Source: Shewanella loihica PV-4 (GTDB lineage Bacteria > Pseudomonadota > Gammaproteobacteria > Enterobacterales > Shewanellaceae). From it: a stretch of DNA of 64,000 nucleotides. The translations under genes were made by a program, and so were the position numbers. Numbering within the stretch: the stretch's first letter is position 1; every line of letters starts with the position of its first letter. Of this stretch, positions 19,199 through 27,700 are shown in pieces. The stretch covers positions 868,001 to 932,000 of the forward strand of contig NC_009092.1 of NCBI RefSeq assembly GCF_000016065.1, in the 5' to 3' direction. The notes under the pieces were generated by a model. That model did no database searches. It saw only the letters and a list, made by a program, of their open reading frames with translations, and had not been told where the DNA came from.

Positions 19199-19735
19199 AT
19201 GGCAAACATCGTATTTATTGCAACCAGTTTAGATGGATATATCGCAGATAAGCGAGGCAAACTCGACTGGCTACATTCAGTACCTAATCCAAACAATGTT
19301 GATACGGGATTTGTCGCTTTGATGGAGAGAGTTGACGGCTTAGTAATGGGGCGAAATACCTTAGATATGGTGCTGAGTTTTGATTGTGACTGGCCTTATA
19401 GTAAGCCGGTGTTTGTGTTGAGTAACACTATGACCGAAGTTCCTCAAGGTTATGAAGATAAAGTTTTTTTAGTTAAAGGGAAGCTAGTTGATATTATCGC
19501 TGACTTGAATGCGAAGGGATTCAATGAGCTATACATTGACGGTGGAGTGACTATTCAAAACTTCCTTAAAGAAGATCTGATCGATGAAATGGTGATTACT
19601 CGTTTTCCTATTTTACTTGGTGGTGGAGTCCCCCTATTTGGTGAACTTGAAAGCTCACTAAGTTTTAACGTGATTAAGAGTGAAGTGGTATTAGACTCTT
19701 TGACCCAAACCACTTATCACCGAAAGAGAGCATAG
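19199..19735 (+). CDS. Dihydrofolate-reductase-like protein (RibD C-terminal family)
   Basis: A 178-residue protein with the RibD C-terminal/dihydrofolate reductase fold. Visible family features are the N-terminal strand ANIVFIATSLDGYIA, MGRNTLDM, PVFVLSNT, the nucleotide-binding LYIDGGVTIQNFL, and TRFPILLGGGVPLF. Relatives are NADPH-dependent reductases of mostly unknown substrate; some are called YyaP or YwjB. I chose ATG 19199 because GAGG lies five bases upstream. It is divergent from the TetR gene and presumably controlled by it. Like that gene it is AT-rich compared with its surroundings. Confidence 0.85.
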   Translation: MANIVFIATSLDGYIADKRGKLDWLHSVPNPNNVDTGFVALMERVDGLVMGRNTLDMVLSFDCDWPYSKPVFVLSNTMTEVPQGYEDKVFLVKGKLVDIIADLNAKGFNELYIDGGVTIQNFLKEDLIDEMVITRFPILLGGGVPLFGELESSLSFNVIKSEVVLDSLTQTTYHRKRA

Positions 19736-19745
19736 AGACTTTCTT

Positions 19746-19930
19746 GTCGGAGAGTCGTGAATGTTCGAAAGGCCGACTCGATACTCAGGTATCGTTTCGG
19801 TTAGGTCTAAATCCTTCTCTAGGATTTTAGACATTCCTCACTTCCCTGTGGGGCAGGGAGGAAATGCCTTGAAATGTCGGGAACATTTCAGGCCCTGGCC
19901 ACCGGGGATAACTCTCTATAAACAGAGAAA
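19746..19930. other. Dense chain of hairpins; possible structured RNA or palindromic repeat
   Basis: About 185 bp hold seven consecutive stem-loops: GAGTCG/CGACTC (19752-19779), GATAC/GTATC (19780-19793), GTCTAAATCC/GGATTTTAGAC (19805-19832), CATTCCTC with inner CCCTG/CAGGG and GAGGAAATG (19832-19866), GCCTTGAAATGT/ACATTTCAGGC (19866-19893), CCC/GGG (19893-19907), and TCTCT/AGAGA (19913-19928). A terminator follows at 19943. A 65-codon open frame crosses it but has no protein character. I cannot name the element. Confidence 0.5.
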
Positions 19931-19940
19931 ATCCATGTAC

Positions 19941-19970
19941 AAAAAAGCCAGTCGTTAGACTGGCTTTTTA
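19941..19970. terminator. Bidirectional terminator between the hairpin region and arcA
   Basis: AAAAGCCAGTC GTTA GACTGGCTTTT is a perfect stem with A and T tracts on both sides, 33 bp past the arcA stop. Confidence 0.88.
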
Positions 19971-20002
19971 ATCGAATCACATTTGCGCTAGCTGGATGTG
20001 AT

Positions 20003-20722
20003 TTATGCTTCTTCTAAGTTACCGCAGAAACGATAGCCTTCGCCGTGGATGGTGGCGATGATTTCTGGCGTATCTGGCAAGCTTTCGAAGTGCTTACGGA
20101 TGCGACGAATGGTCACGTCCACGGTACGGTCGTGTGGCTTAAGCTCACGGCCTGTCATCTTCATCAGCAGGTCGGCACGGGTCAGGATCTTGCCTGGGTT
20201 CTCAACGAAGTGCAGCATGGCGCGGAACTCACTGCGGGGCAGCTTGTACGACTCGCCTTGTGGGCTTACCAGTGAACGGCTGTTGATCTCTAGGCTCCAA
20301 CCGTTGAAGCGGTAGAATTCTACGGCACTCTTTTCTTCGGTTTCGCCGCCAGTGCTGTTGACGCGAGTCAGCAGGTTGCGTGCACGGATAGTCAGTTCGC
20401 GTGGGTTAAATGGCTTGGTGATATAGTCATCGGCACCAATTTCCAGACCCAAGATCTTGTCAACTTCGTTGTCACGGCCGGTAAGGAAGATAAGGCCGAT
20501 GTTATTGATTTCACGAAGTTCACGCGCAAGCAGCAGACCATTCTTACCTGGTAGGTTGATATCCATAACCACAAGATTGATCTTGTTTTCCTGCATGGCT
20601 TTATGCATCTCTGCGCCGTCATTGGCTTCAGTTACCACATATCCTTCAGCCTCGAAAATACTTCTTAGCGTGTTCCGGGTAACGGCTTCATCTTCAACGA
20701 TCAGAATGTGCGGGTTTTGCAT
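20003..20722 (-). CDS. arcA: Aerobic respiration response regulator ArcA
   Basis: A 239-residue OmpR-family response regulator closely matching ArcA. The receiver domain has the acidic pair ED at 10-11, the phospho-acceptor Asp54 in [23 protein letters not shown], and the Lys of YITKPF. The winged-helix C-terminal domain has [12 protein letters not shown] and the very conserved [21 protein letters not shown] stretch. ArcA controls respiratory and fermentative genes under low oxygen; in Shewanella the kinase partner is split (ArcS/HptA), which cannot be seen here. The gene is alone on its strand, with a 577-bp upstream region. Confidence 0.97.
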   Translation of the reverse strand: MQNPHILIVEDEAVTRNTLRSIFEAEGYVVTEANDGAEMHKAMQENKINLVVMDINLPGKNGLLLARELREINNIGLIFLTGRDNEVDKILGLEIGADDYITKPFNPRELTIRARNLLTRVNSTGGETEEKSAVEFYRFNGWSLEINSRSLVSPQGESYKLPRSEFRAMLHFVENPGKILTRADLLMKMTGRELKPHDRTVDVTIRRIRKHFESLPDTPEIIATIHGEGYRFCGNLEEA

Positions 20723-21299
20723 ATTTATTTACCTAATATTTGTTTAAAACTGTTCTAACCATGAGCGCTAGTTGGTGCTGCTGCGCCCTATCTGTCTTCG
20801 CGACAATTACCGAACTCACGTAGTGCTTTTATCAAACCCAATTGGTACAGCAACACACTTCATGATTAGTAAAGTATACGTATCTCTTTCAAAAGACACG
20901 CGAACTGTTACTCACTTCGATTAACAATAGTTGGGAATAGTTCCGTTAACTATGTAATATTTTCAAGTTTAAATGCTAAATCAGCCTAAGCTCACATTTT
21001 ATACAGGAAATTGACTAACTTTTGATGACCTTGTCGTCGACAAGATGTAACAAAAAGTATTTCATCGTGAGATGAGTGGAAGTGAATCAACGAACTTATT
21101 GTACTCGTTTTAGTCATTTGTTAACAAATGAAATGTTAACAAAATTCCTTTGAGATTTGATGTAAATCACATTTATGTATGTAAGGGTATGATTTTAATG
21201 GTATTAATAAAATTTAATAAAGTGACCTGTCTCACACCTCTAGGAAGGCGGAGGAATTTTGCTATAATCGACGGAATCTAATTTAGGAATATTTTAGTG
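20723..21299. other. Long AT-rich intergenic region between arcA and the DUF3293 gene
   Basis: The region between divergent genes is AT-rich and must hold both promoters. It contains two TGTTAAC copies (21119-21125 and 21134-21140) and a CRP-like site listed separately. No open frame or RNA gene is supported. Confidence 0.4.
21153..21174. promoter_or_regulatory. Possible CRP site
   Basis: AGATTTGA TGTAAA TCACATTT matches the CRP consensus AAATGTGA-N6-TCACATTT at 6 of 8 and 8 of 8 positions. It lies about 125 bp before the DUF3293 gene. This is a consensus match only. Confidence 0.4.
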
Positions 21300-21731
21300 A
21301 TGAGTACAGCAAGCGAACATCTTTGGCAATGCTATCAGCAAACGCAGTTCTTACTTACACAACCTTTCTCCCCTTCGTTATCATTTGCAATCATTACCGC
21401 TCATAATCCTAAAGGCCAACACCTTTCTCCCTCGCAAAACCGTCTCCTCGACAAACAGCTTCAACGTCATATTCAACGTCTTCAATATCCTTATCGTGCC
21501 CTAATCGGTGCCTCCAGTGACAGAGGCCATATGGAGAAGAGCTGGGCGGTGTCTATCGATAAGGCCGCAGCAGTGGATCTTGGCAAGGTGTTTAATCAAA
21601 ACGCCATCTATTTTGTCGATGAGGACGAGCTGCAACTGGTGCCTTGTCTGGTGGAGTATGACGAGCTCACCCTGGGCAAGTTTTCTGCCCGGGTCTGTCT
21701 GGTCAGCGAGCTGCCCGACATCAGCCGCTAG
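21300..21731 (+). CDS. DUF3293-like small cytoplasmic protein
   Basis: A 143-residue protein resembling the DUF3293 family: FAIITAHNPKG near residue 30, a middle part with a RALIGASSDRGHMEKSWAV stretch, and a C-terminal FNQNAIYFVDEDELQLVPC. The family has no assigned function; the assignment rests on recognition of these segments. ATG 21300 follows a GTG at 21297 and has AGGAAT upstream. It precedes the lysC riboswitch by about 100 bp and probably ends before it. Confidence 0.7.
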   Translation: MSTASEHLWQCYQQTQFLLTQPFSPSLSFAIITAHNPKGQHLSPSQNRLLDKQLQRHIQRLQYPYRALIGASSDRGHMEKSWAVSIDKAAAVDLGKVFNQNAIYFVDEDELQLVPCLVEYDELTLGKFSARVCLVSELPDISR

Positions 21732-21779
21732 CAGGCGGGGGAACTTGAGAGGCTTTCATCAAGACAAGCTAAAATATCG

Positions 21780-21808
21780 TTGACTTTTTATTCTGTTATT
21801 TGATAGTT
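21780..21808 (+). promoter_or_regulatory. Candidate promoter for the lysC operon
   Basis: TTGACT (21780-21785) lies 16 bp before GATAGT (21802-21807). A start near 21815 would place the lysine aptamer at the very beginning of the transcript. This is a match by eye. Confidence 0.4.
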
Positions 21809-21837
21809 TTCTTGCATCCTGACCTTAAGGTTAGTGA

Positions 21838-22008
21838 TACAGAAGAGGAGCGTTAACTAGGTAGTAAGCCCGAGGAGTCCAAACTCCGTTGACGGTTTAT
21901 GAGGGAGATTAACGCCGAGGTAAAGAGATGTTTGGTTTCATCTATTTATCGGTCGACTGGGCTGAATCCCATCGATTGTCACCTGTTTTTTGGTGGAGAG
22001 CTTCTGGT
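21838..22008 (+). ncRNA. Lysine riboswitch (L box)
   Basis: This is the lysine-sensing leader of lysC. The P1 stem is closed by CAGAAG (21840-21845) and CTTCTG (22001-22006). Inside are the conserved AGAGGAGCGTTAACTAGGTA start, GAGGGAGATTAACGCCGAGG (21901-21920), and GGGCTGAATCCCATCGATTG, all in the expected order for an L-box aptamer. Downstream, GGTGC (22033-22037) and GCACC (22047-22051) form a hairpin whose right arm could alternatively pair with GGTGC in the lysC ribosome site (22132-22136). No T-tract terminator is obvious, so control may act on translation; that part is inference. Confidence 0.93.
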
Positions 22009-22140
22009 GGCAATCGCTGTTTCCCGTCTTGGGGTGCGTCATCTTTGCACCAGGCTCTTCGAACGAAGTAAGTTCGGAGCGTATTCAATGTTATCTATTT
22101 CTTTTGTGTCATCGTCAGCTACTTGGGTTGAGGTGCGCTA

Positions 22141-23499
22141 ATGTCTATTGTTGTTGCTAAGTTTGGTGGTACCTCGGTTGCCGATTATGAGGCGATGAAC
22201 CGCTGCGCCGATATCGTATTGGCCAATCCTGAAACCCGCGTGGTGGTCGTCAGCGCCTCGAGCGGCGTGACCAACCTGCTGGTGGAGCTAACTCAGGAGC
22301 ATGTGGACTTTGAGCGTCGCCAGCAGCTGCTCAAGGCGATCGCCTCGATTCAATATAAGATCCTCGACGAGTTGGGTCAGCCCCATGATGTGGCCGCCCG
22401 CCTCGATGCTATATTAAGTAAGATTGCCAGCCTGAGCGAGTCGCTCTCCCAAAACCGCAATAAGGCGACCACAGACGAACTGCTTGCCCAGGGTGAGCAG
22501 TGTTCATCTGTCTTGTTTGCTGCCGTGCTGAGAGAGAAGGGCGAGCGGGCGAGTGCCTTCGATGTGCGTCAGGTGATGCGCACCGACAGTCATTTCGGTC
22601 GCGCCGAGCCGCAGATAGAGGCGGTGAAGCAGCTTTGCACAGAGCATCTGTTGCCCCTGCTTAGTGAGCAACGAATCGTGACCCAAGGTTTTATCGGCGC
22701 CGATGAACAGGGAGCCACCACCACGTTAGGCCGTGGGGGCAGCGACTACTCTGCGGCCCTACTTGCCGAGGCGCTGGATGCGTCTGCGGTTGAGATCTGG
22801 ACAGATGTGCCGGGGATCTTCACCACGGACCCGCGCCTTGCACCGAATGCGCGTCCTATCCCTGAGATCAGTTTCAACGAGGCGGCCGAGATGGCTACCT
22901 TTGGGGCCAAGGTGCTGCACCCGGCAACCATTTTGCCGGCGGTCAGACACAAGATTCAGGTGTTTGTCGGTTCCAGCAAGGCGCCTGAGCTCGGTGGCAC
23001 CTGGATACGTCATCAGGTGAACGACGAGCCTATCTATCGCGCCGTGGCGGTGCGACGCGACCAGACCCTACTTAATCTTCATAGCCTACAGATGCTGCAC
23101 GCCCAAGGCTTCCTGGCCGAGACCTTTGCCACCCTGGCGCGCCACAAGATCAGTGTGGACTTAATCACCACCTCAGAGGTGAACGTCTCTCTGACGCTAG
23201 ATAAGACGGGCTCAGATTCGGCCGGAAACAGCCTGCTGAGCGAGGCCTTGTTGCAGGAGCTGTCGCAGCATTGCCGGGTGCGGGTCGAAGATGGTCTGGC
23301 GCTGGTGGCGATAGTGGGCAATAAGATTGCCACCACGTCGGGTGTGTGTCGCCGCGTATTCGAGGTGTTAGAGCCCCACAATGTACGTATGATCTGTCAG
23401 GGCGCCAGCCCACACAACTTGTGCGTCCTGGTGGCCGAGTCTGAGGCGGCTCAGGTCGTCAGCGCCCTGCATCAAAACTTGTTTGAAGGGTCACTATGA
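22141..23499 (+). CDS. lysC: Lysine-sensitive aspartate kinase (LysC)
   Basis: A 452-residue monofunctional aspartokinase, the first step from aspartate to lysine, threonine and methionine. The kinase domain begins with KFGGTSVADYEAMNR and contains GRGGSDYSAALLAEALDA, EIWTDVPG, TTDPR and FGAKVLHPATI. Two ACT-like regulatory regions follow (from about residue 310) with VDLITTSEVNVSLTLD. The upstream lysine riboswitch identifies the lysine-controlled isozyme. GAGG precedes the ATG. The stop codon overlaps the next start (ATGA), so an M14-type deacylase is translationally coupled. Confidence 0.96.
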   Translation: MSIVVAKFGGTSVADYEAMNRCADIVLANPETRVVVVSASSGVTNLLVELTQEHVDFERRQQLLKAIASIQYKILDELGQPHDVAARLDAILSKIASLSESLSQNRNKATTDELLAQGEQCSSVLFAAVLREKGERASAFDVRQVMRTDSHFGRAEPQIEAVKQLCTEHLLPLLSEQRIVTQGFIGADEQGATTTLGRGGSDYSAALLAEALDASAVEIWTDVPGIFTTDPRLAPNARPIPEISFNEAAEMATFGAKVLHPATILPAVRHKIQVFVGSSKAPELGGTWIRHQVNDEPIYRAVAVRRDQTLLNLHSLQMLHAQGFLAETFATLARHKISVDLITTSEVNVSLTLDKTGSDSAGNSLLSEALLQELSQHCRVRVEDGLALVAIVGNKIATTSGVCRRVFEVLEPHNVRMICQGASPHNLCVLVAESEAAQVVSALHQNLFEGSL

Positions 23500-24602
23500 A
23501 GCCGGGTCGTTCTACGCTAAAGATTGGCGAGCTCGCAACTGGCCAAGATCTCGAGCTGAATCTGTTTGAGTTTGCCCCTGAGGTGCTGACCGGGCCGAGT
23601 GTCTATATACAGGCAAACGTCCACGGCGCCGAGGTGCAGGGCAATGCGGTGATCTATCAGCTGATGCAGGCCCTAGAAAGCTGCGAGCTGCGCGGTAAGA
23701 TCACCCTAGTGCCCCTGGCCAATCCGTTGGGGATCAATCAAAAGAGTGGCGAGTTTACCCTAGGCCGGTTCGATCCCATTACCGGGGTGAACTGGAACCG
23801 TGAATATCTCGACCATAAGTTGGATATTGCTAGCTGGTATCAAGGCCATAAACACCTGAATGATGCCGAGCTGATCGCCCATTTCAGGGCCTTGCTGGTC
23901 GAGCGTTGCTATAGCCGTCTGCATGAGCCCTGGGGGATCACCACGGGCCATCGTCTGGCGGTGAGCCTACAGCAGATGGGCCATGAGGCGGATATCGTGT
24001 TGGATCTGCATACCGGCCCTAAGTCGTGCAAGCACCTCTATTGCCCCGAGTATGACCAAGATGCCGCCAAGTACTTCTCTATTCCCTACACCCTGCTGAT
24101 CCCCAACGAATTCGGCGGGGCCATGGATGAGTCTATCTTCTGCCCCTGGTGGCAGCTGAGTGAATACCTGGCCACTCAGGGGCGCGAGATTGAGGTGCCC
24201 GTATCGGCCTTTACCCTGGAGCTTGGTAGTCAGGAGAATGTCGACCTGGCAGATGCCCTGGTTGATGTCGAAGGGATCATGGCTTATCTCAGCCTGCGCG
24301 GTGTAATAAGTGAGCGGGTTGAGCCAGCTGAGATGCCTCGCTACGCCTGTTATCTGAAAGACTATAAGAAGTATCACGCGCCGCAAGGCGGCTTGGTGGA
24401 GTATAAGGCGAAGGTGGGGCAGCCACTTTTGGCCGGTGAGCCGCTCGCCAACATCTTGCGTGTCGACAGATATGGCGAGGAGGATGCGATAGTGCCTCTG
24501 AGTCTGCCTGTTGACTGCGTGCCCGTACTGCATTTTGCCTCGGCGTCTGTGTATCAAGGCACAGAGCTCTATAAGGTGATGACTAAGGTGTTTGCGCTTT
24601 AG
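23496..24602 (+). CDS. Succinylglutamate desuccinylase/aspartoacylase-family zinc deacylase
   Basis: A 368-residue protein of the AstE/AspA family (M14-like zinc amidohydrolases). Zinc ligands are visible as His and Glu in NVHGAEVQGN and His in VLDLHTGPK. The catalytic Glu is likely in AFTLELGSQENVD. A beta-rich tail (about 290-368) follows. Family members remove acyl groups from amino acids such as N-acetylaspartate or N-succinylglutamate. Its ATG overlaps the lysC stop, placing it under the lysine riboswitch. That position suggests a substrate linked to lysine or diaminopimelate metabolism, which is inference. It ends before a terminator at 24676-24705. Confidence 0.85.
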   Translation: MKPGRSTLKIGELATGQDLELNLFEFAPEVLTGPSVYIQANVHGAEVQGNAVIYQLMQALESCELRGKITLVPLANPLGINQKSGEFTLGRFDPITGVNWNREYLDHKLDIASWYQGHKHLNDAELIAHFRALLVERCYSRLHEPWGITTGHRLAVSLQQMGHEADIVLDLHTGPKSCKHLYCPEYDQDAAKYFSIPYTLLIPNEFGGAMDESIFCPWWQLSEYLATQGREIEVPVSAFTLELGSQENVDLADALVDVEGIMAYLSLRGVISERVEPAEMPRYACYLKDYKKYHAPQGGLVEYKAKVGQPLLAGEPLANILRVDRYGEEDAIVPLSLPVDCVPVLHFASASVYQGTELYKVMTKVFAL

Positions 24603-24675
24603 GTTGGGCTTTTAGCCTGGAGGATTTGTATTTCATCGTTTAGCGCTTGGTTTAGTCGCCTTTCGCGTTATCAAT

Positions 24676-24705
24676 AAAAAAGGGAGCCAAGTGGCTCCCT
24701 TTTTC
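24676..24705. terminator. Bidirectional terminator between the lysC operon and subtilase 1
   Basis: AGGGAGCCA/TGGCTCCCT with a 2-nt centre, an A tract to the left and a T tract to the right, serves two converging genes. Confidence 0.87.
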
Positions 24706-24721
24706 TGTTCAAGCTATCTGC

Positions 24722-27700
24722 TTACTTGCGACGACGTAGCGCGGCAAATGGTAGCATCAGCAGAGCGAACCAACCCAGTGAACCACCGCCTGAAGATTTC
24801 TCTTCCTTGGCGTTAACTGTGATAGTCGCAGTGCCCGCTTCACTCTCTAGCTCACCATCGCTGGCAACGACAGAGAAGGTCAGGGTGTTGTTACCTGCTG
24901 GAGCAGTAAACTTAATTTCTGCGCCACCGTTGTTGAAGGTAACAGGTGTACCTGCAGTCTGTGTCCAAGTGTAGGTCAGGCTGTCACCATCAACGTCTTT
25001 GCCATTGGCCTTAGCGGTTACCACGAAGCCTTCGGTACTTGTCATACCTGTAGGAGCCACGGTAGGTGCATCGTTGATGTTGTTAACCATAACATTAACA
25101 GTGGTCGCTGCGTTCAGGTTGCCTTCGGCATCCTTAGAGGTGTAAGTGAATGAGTCTTTACCGAAGAAATCATCTTCTGGTGTATAGGTAATAGAACCAT
25201 CTTTCTCTAGAGTCACTTCACCGTGTGCAGGCTCGTCAACCAGTGTTGCTTCACCTAGTGCACCAGCTGGCGCAACATCGATGATGCGTTGTGCGTTAGC
25301 TGTCATGCCGTCACCAGTTACAGAGACGCGAGCTACTTTCTGGCTAACAGTGTCGTTTTCTAACACGTTTGCTTCCAAGGTCGCTTCTTCGTCAACAGAG
25401 AAGTTGTCTGTTTGACCTGGGTTGAAGCTAGTTGGCGTCGCCAGATAGTCGATCTCTACGCTGCCTGAAGAGGTCGCTTGCAGTGCAACATAATCGTCAG
25501 TAGTGACAGTGCCACCTTGTCCGTTGTAGTGGAAGGTTGTACCTACGCTACCGCTGATGTTTTCTGCACCGATAGTGACATTGCTTGGCATGTTAGGGAT
25601 ATCTAGGTAGTTGAACCAAATATCTTCTACGTCACCAGTTTGGATCCAAAGGCTGAAGCTGTACTTGTTGCCAGAGGCGTCAGCATATAGCTGGGCATCT
25701 TTCCACTCGACAACAATCCACTCGTTACCACCAGCAGAAACAACCTGGATACCTAGCTGTCCGCCACCCGTGTCGCCGACAGTGCCGTCGCTCAGGTCGT
25801 AGTCACTCCAGAACGGTGCCAGGATGTTGTTTGGATTCGCGCTATCTGGCAGTTCCTTGTTGTTCCAAGTACCAGATGCTGAACCGCCACCAACGATTGC
25901 GATACCGTTATCAGAGATGGTTAGCTGGGTGTAAGTTGCACCGTTGTACTTGAACTCAGGTAGGTTGAAGGTGAATGATTTCTCATCACAACCATCAGCA
26001 CAAGCTGGTACATAGGCCAGGTCTAGGTCGAAGATACTTGGGCTAGCGCCAGTACCTTTGGCAGACTTAATCTGTGGCAGATCCAGTTGACCTACCCAGG
26101 TGATGCGACCAAGCGCTTCATCAACTTCGAAACCGTTTTGCGTTGCGCCGTTTAGCGTAACTTCAACGTCATCGGCAGAAGTAAGTTTAGTGCCTTCTGG
26201 TGCCATAGCGGTAACAGTTACAGTGTTTTCAAATACTGTGTTGTTTACAACGGCTTTGATTGGCATATCTTCAGCAGCTGTCAGATCAGCCTTGGTTGCC
26301 ATGGTAGAGATCAGTGAAGAATCACTTGATTCTTTAGCCAGGATAGCAACTGGTAGGTGAGCGTCTTGGTGAGATGCGCTCTTGATCATGACGTTACCGA
26401 AGATCCAAGCACCGTATTCGCTGAAGGTTGAATCAACAGTCACAGTGAAGGTTGCTGATTCGCCAGCTTCCAGTTCCAGTGATGAAGGCGATACGCTGAT
26501 ACCTGCGCTGTCAGAAGAAGCTGAAAGCTCCCAAGAGGTCTTCTCGTCACTCTTGTTGTATACGGTACGAGTGAAAGTACAAGGACCGACACAAGAGTCA
26601 GAAGCAATTGAAGGCTTGTCGAAGGTCAGTACTGCTTTAGCCGCAGCATCTAGATCCATACGACCCGCGCCCATTGCAAATGGATCGGCAGGAGTCGCCG
26701 CATCATCATCGAGTACGCCTGCCATGTGAGCAGTAGAAGTTAGCGCTGTCTTGATGTCATTTGCTGACCAATCAGGGTGTAGCTGGCTCATCAGTGCAGC
26801 AGCACCTGCAACGTGTGGGCTCGCCATACTGGTACCAGACATAGTGGTAAAGTCAGTACCATCTTCATCAGGAGAAGTTGCCGACAGGATAGAGGTACCT
26901 GGCGCAGCAAGATCTGGCTTCAGAATGTTTTGGTTACCGTTAGGACCACGAGAGCTAGACTGGTTCAGGATATCGGCAAACTTGCTGTTAACGATACGAG
27001 TCACTTCAGCCGCGATAGTACCTGTGGTGTCATCACCCAGACCTTCAAGGATAGCTGCGCCGTCGGCGTCAGAAACCATCACTGCTGGCAGTGTTGAATC
27101 TGGCATGAACATAGAGATTGGAGCGCCTGGTACGCTGTTGTAAACGACCATAGCTTTCGCGCCCGCAGCCTCGGCATTTTCAGCCTTGGTTGCGAATGAA
27201 CATGAACCGCGAGAGATCAGGGCGATACCGTCTTTGAAAGAGTCGGCAGCAAATGGCGTACAGCCAAGGGTGTTCTCTGCGTCAATGTTAGCTGCAGCGA
27301 TGATAGGTGCAGTGATATCTGCCTCTAGCAGGCCATTGTTGCCCTGCAGTGCAAGAATCTCTTCACCATCAACGGTTAGGGTGTTAGCAAAGAAACGACC
27401 AGTAGTAGTGTTAGCAACGGTAATACCTGATTCGATACAGGCTGGACAACCGATAGTTTGTGGGCCGTTACCATCGTTACCTGCAGCGGTAACAACGACT
27501 ACGCCAGCCGCTTCAGCAGCTTCATACATAGCCTTGTATGGGCTGTTGGCTGGGTCGCCACCAGCGCCGCCACCCCAAGAGTTGTTGATAACATCTGCAC
27601 CATCGTTTACGGCGTGCTCCATTGCTTCCATCAGCATGATGTTAGAGCCGCTGCCGCGTGCACAGTCAGTCTTAGTAAATAGTGCCTTATAAACCATCAG

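Noticed and set aside
19761..19958. 65-codon frame across the hairpin chain
   Set aside because: The sequence is explained by consecutive stem-loops and a terminator, and the product has no protein character.
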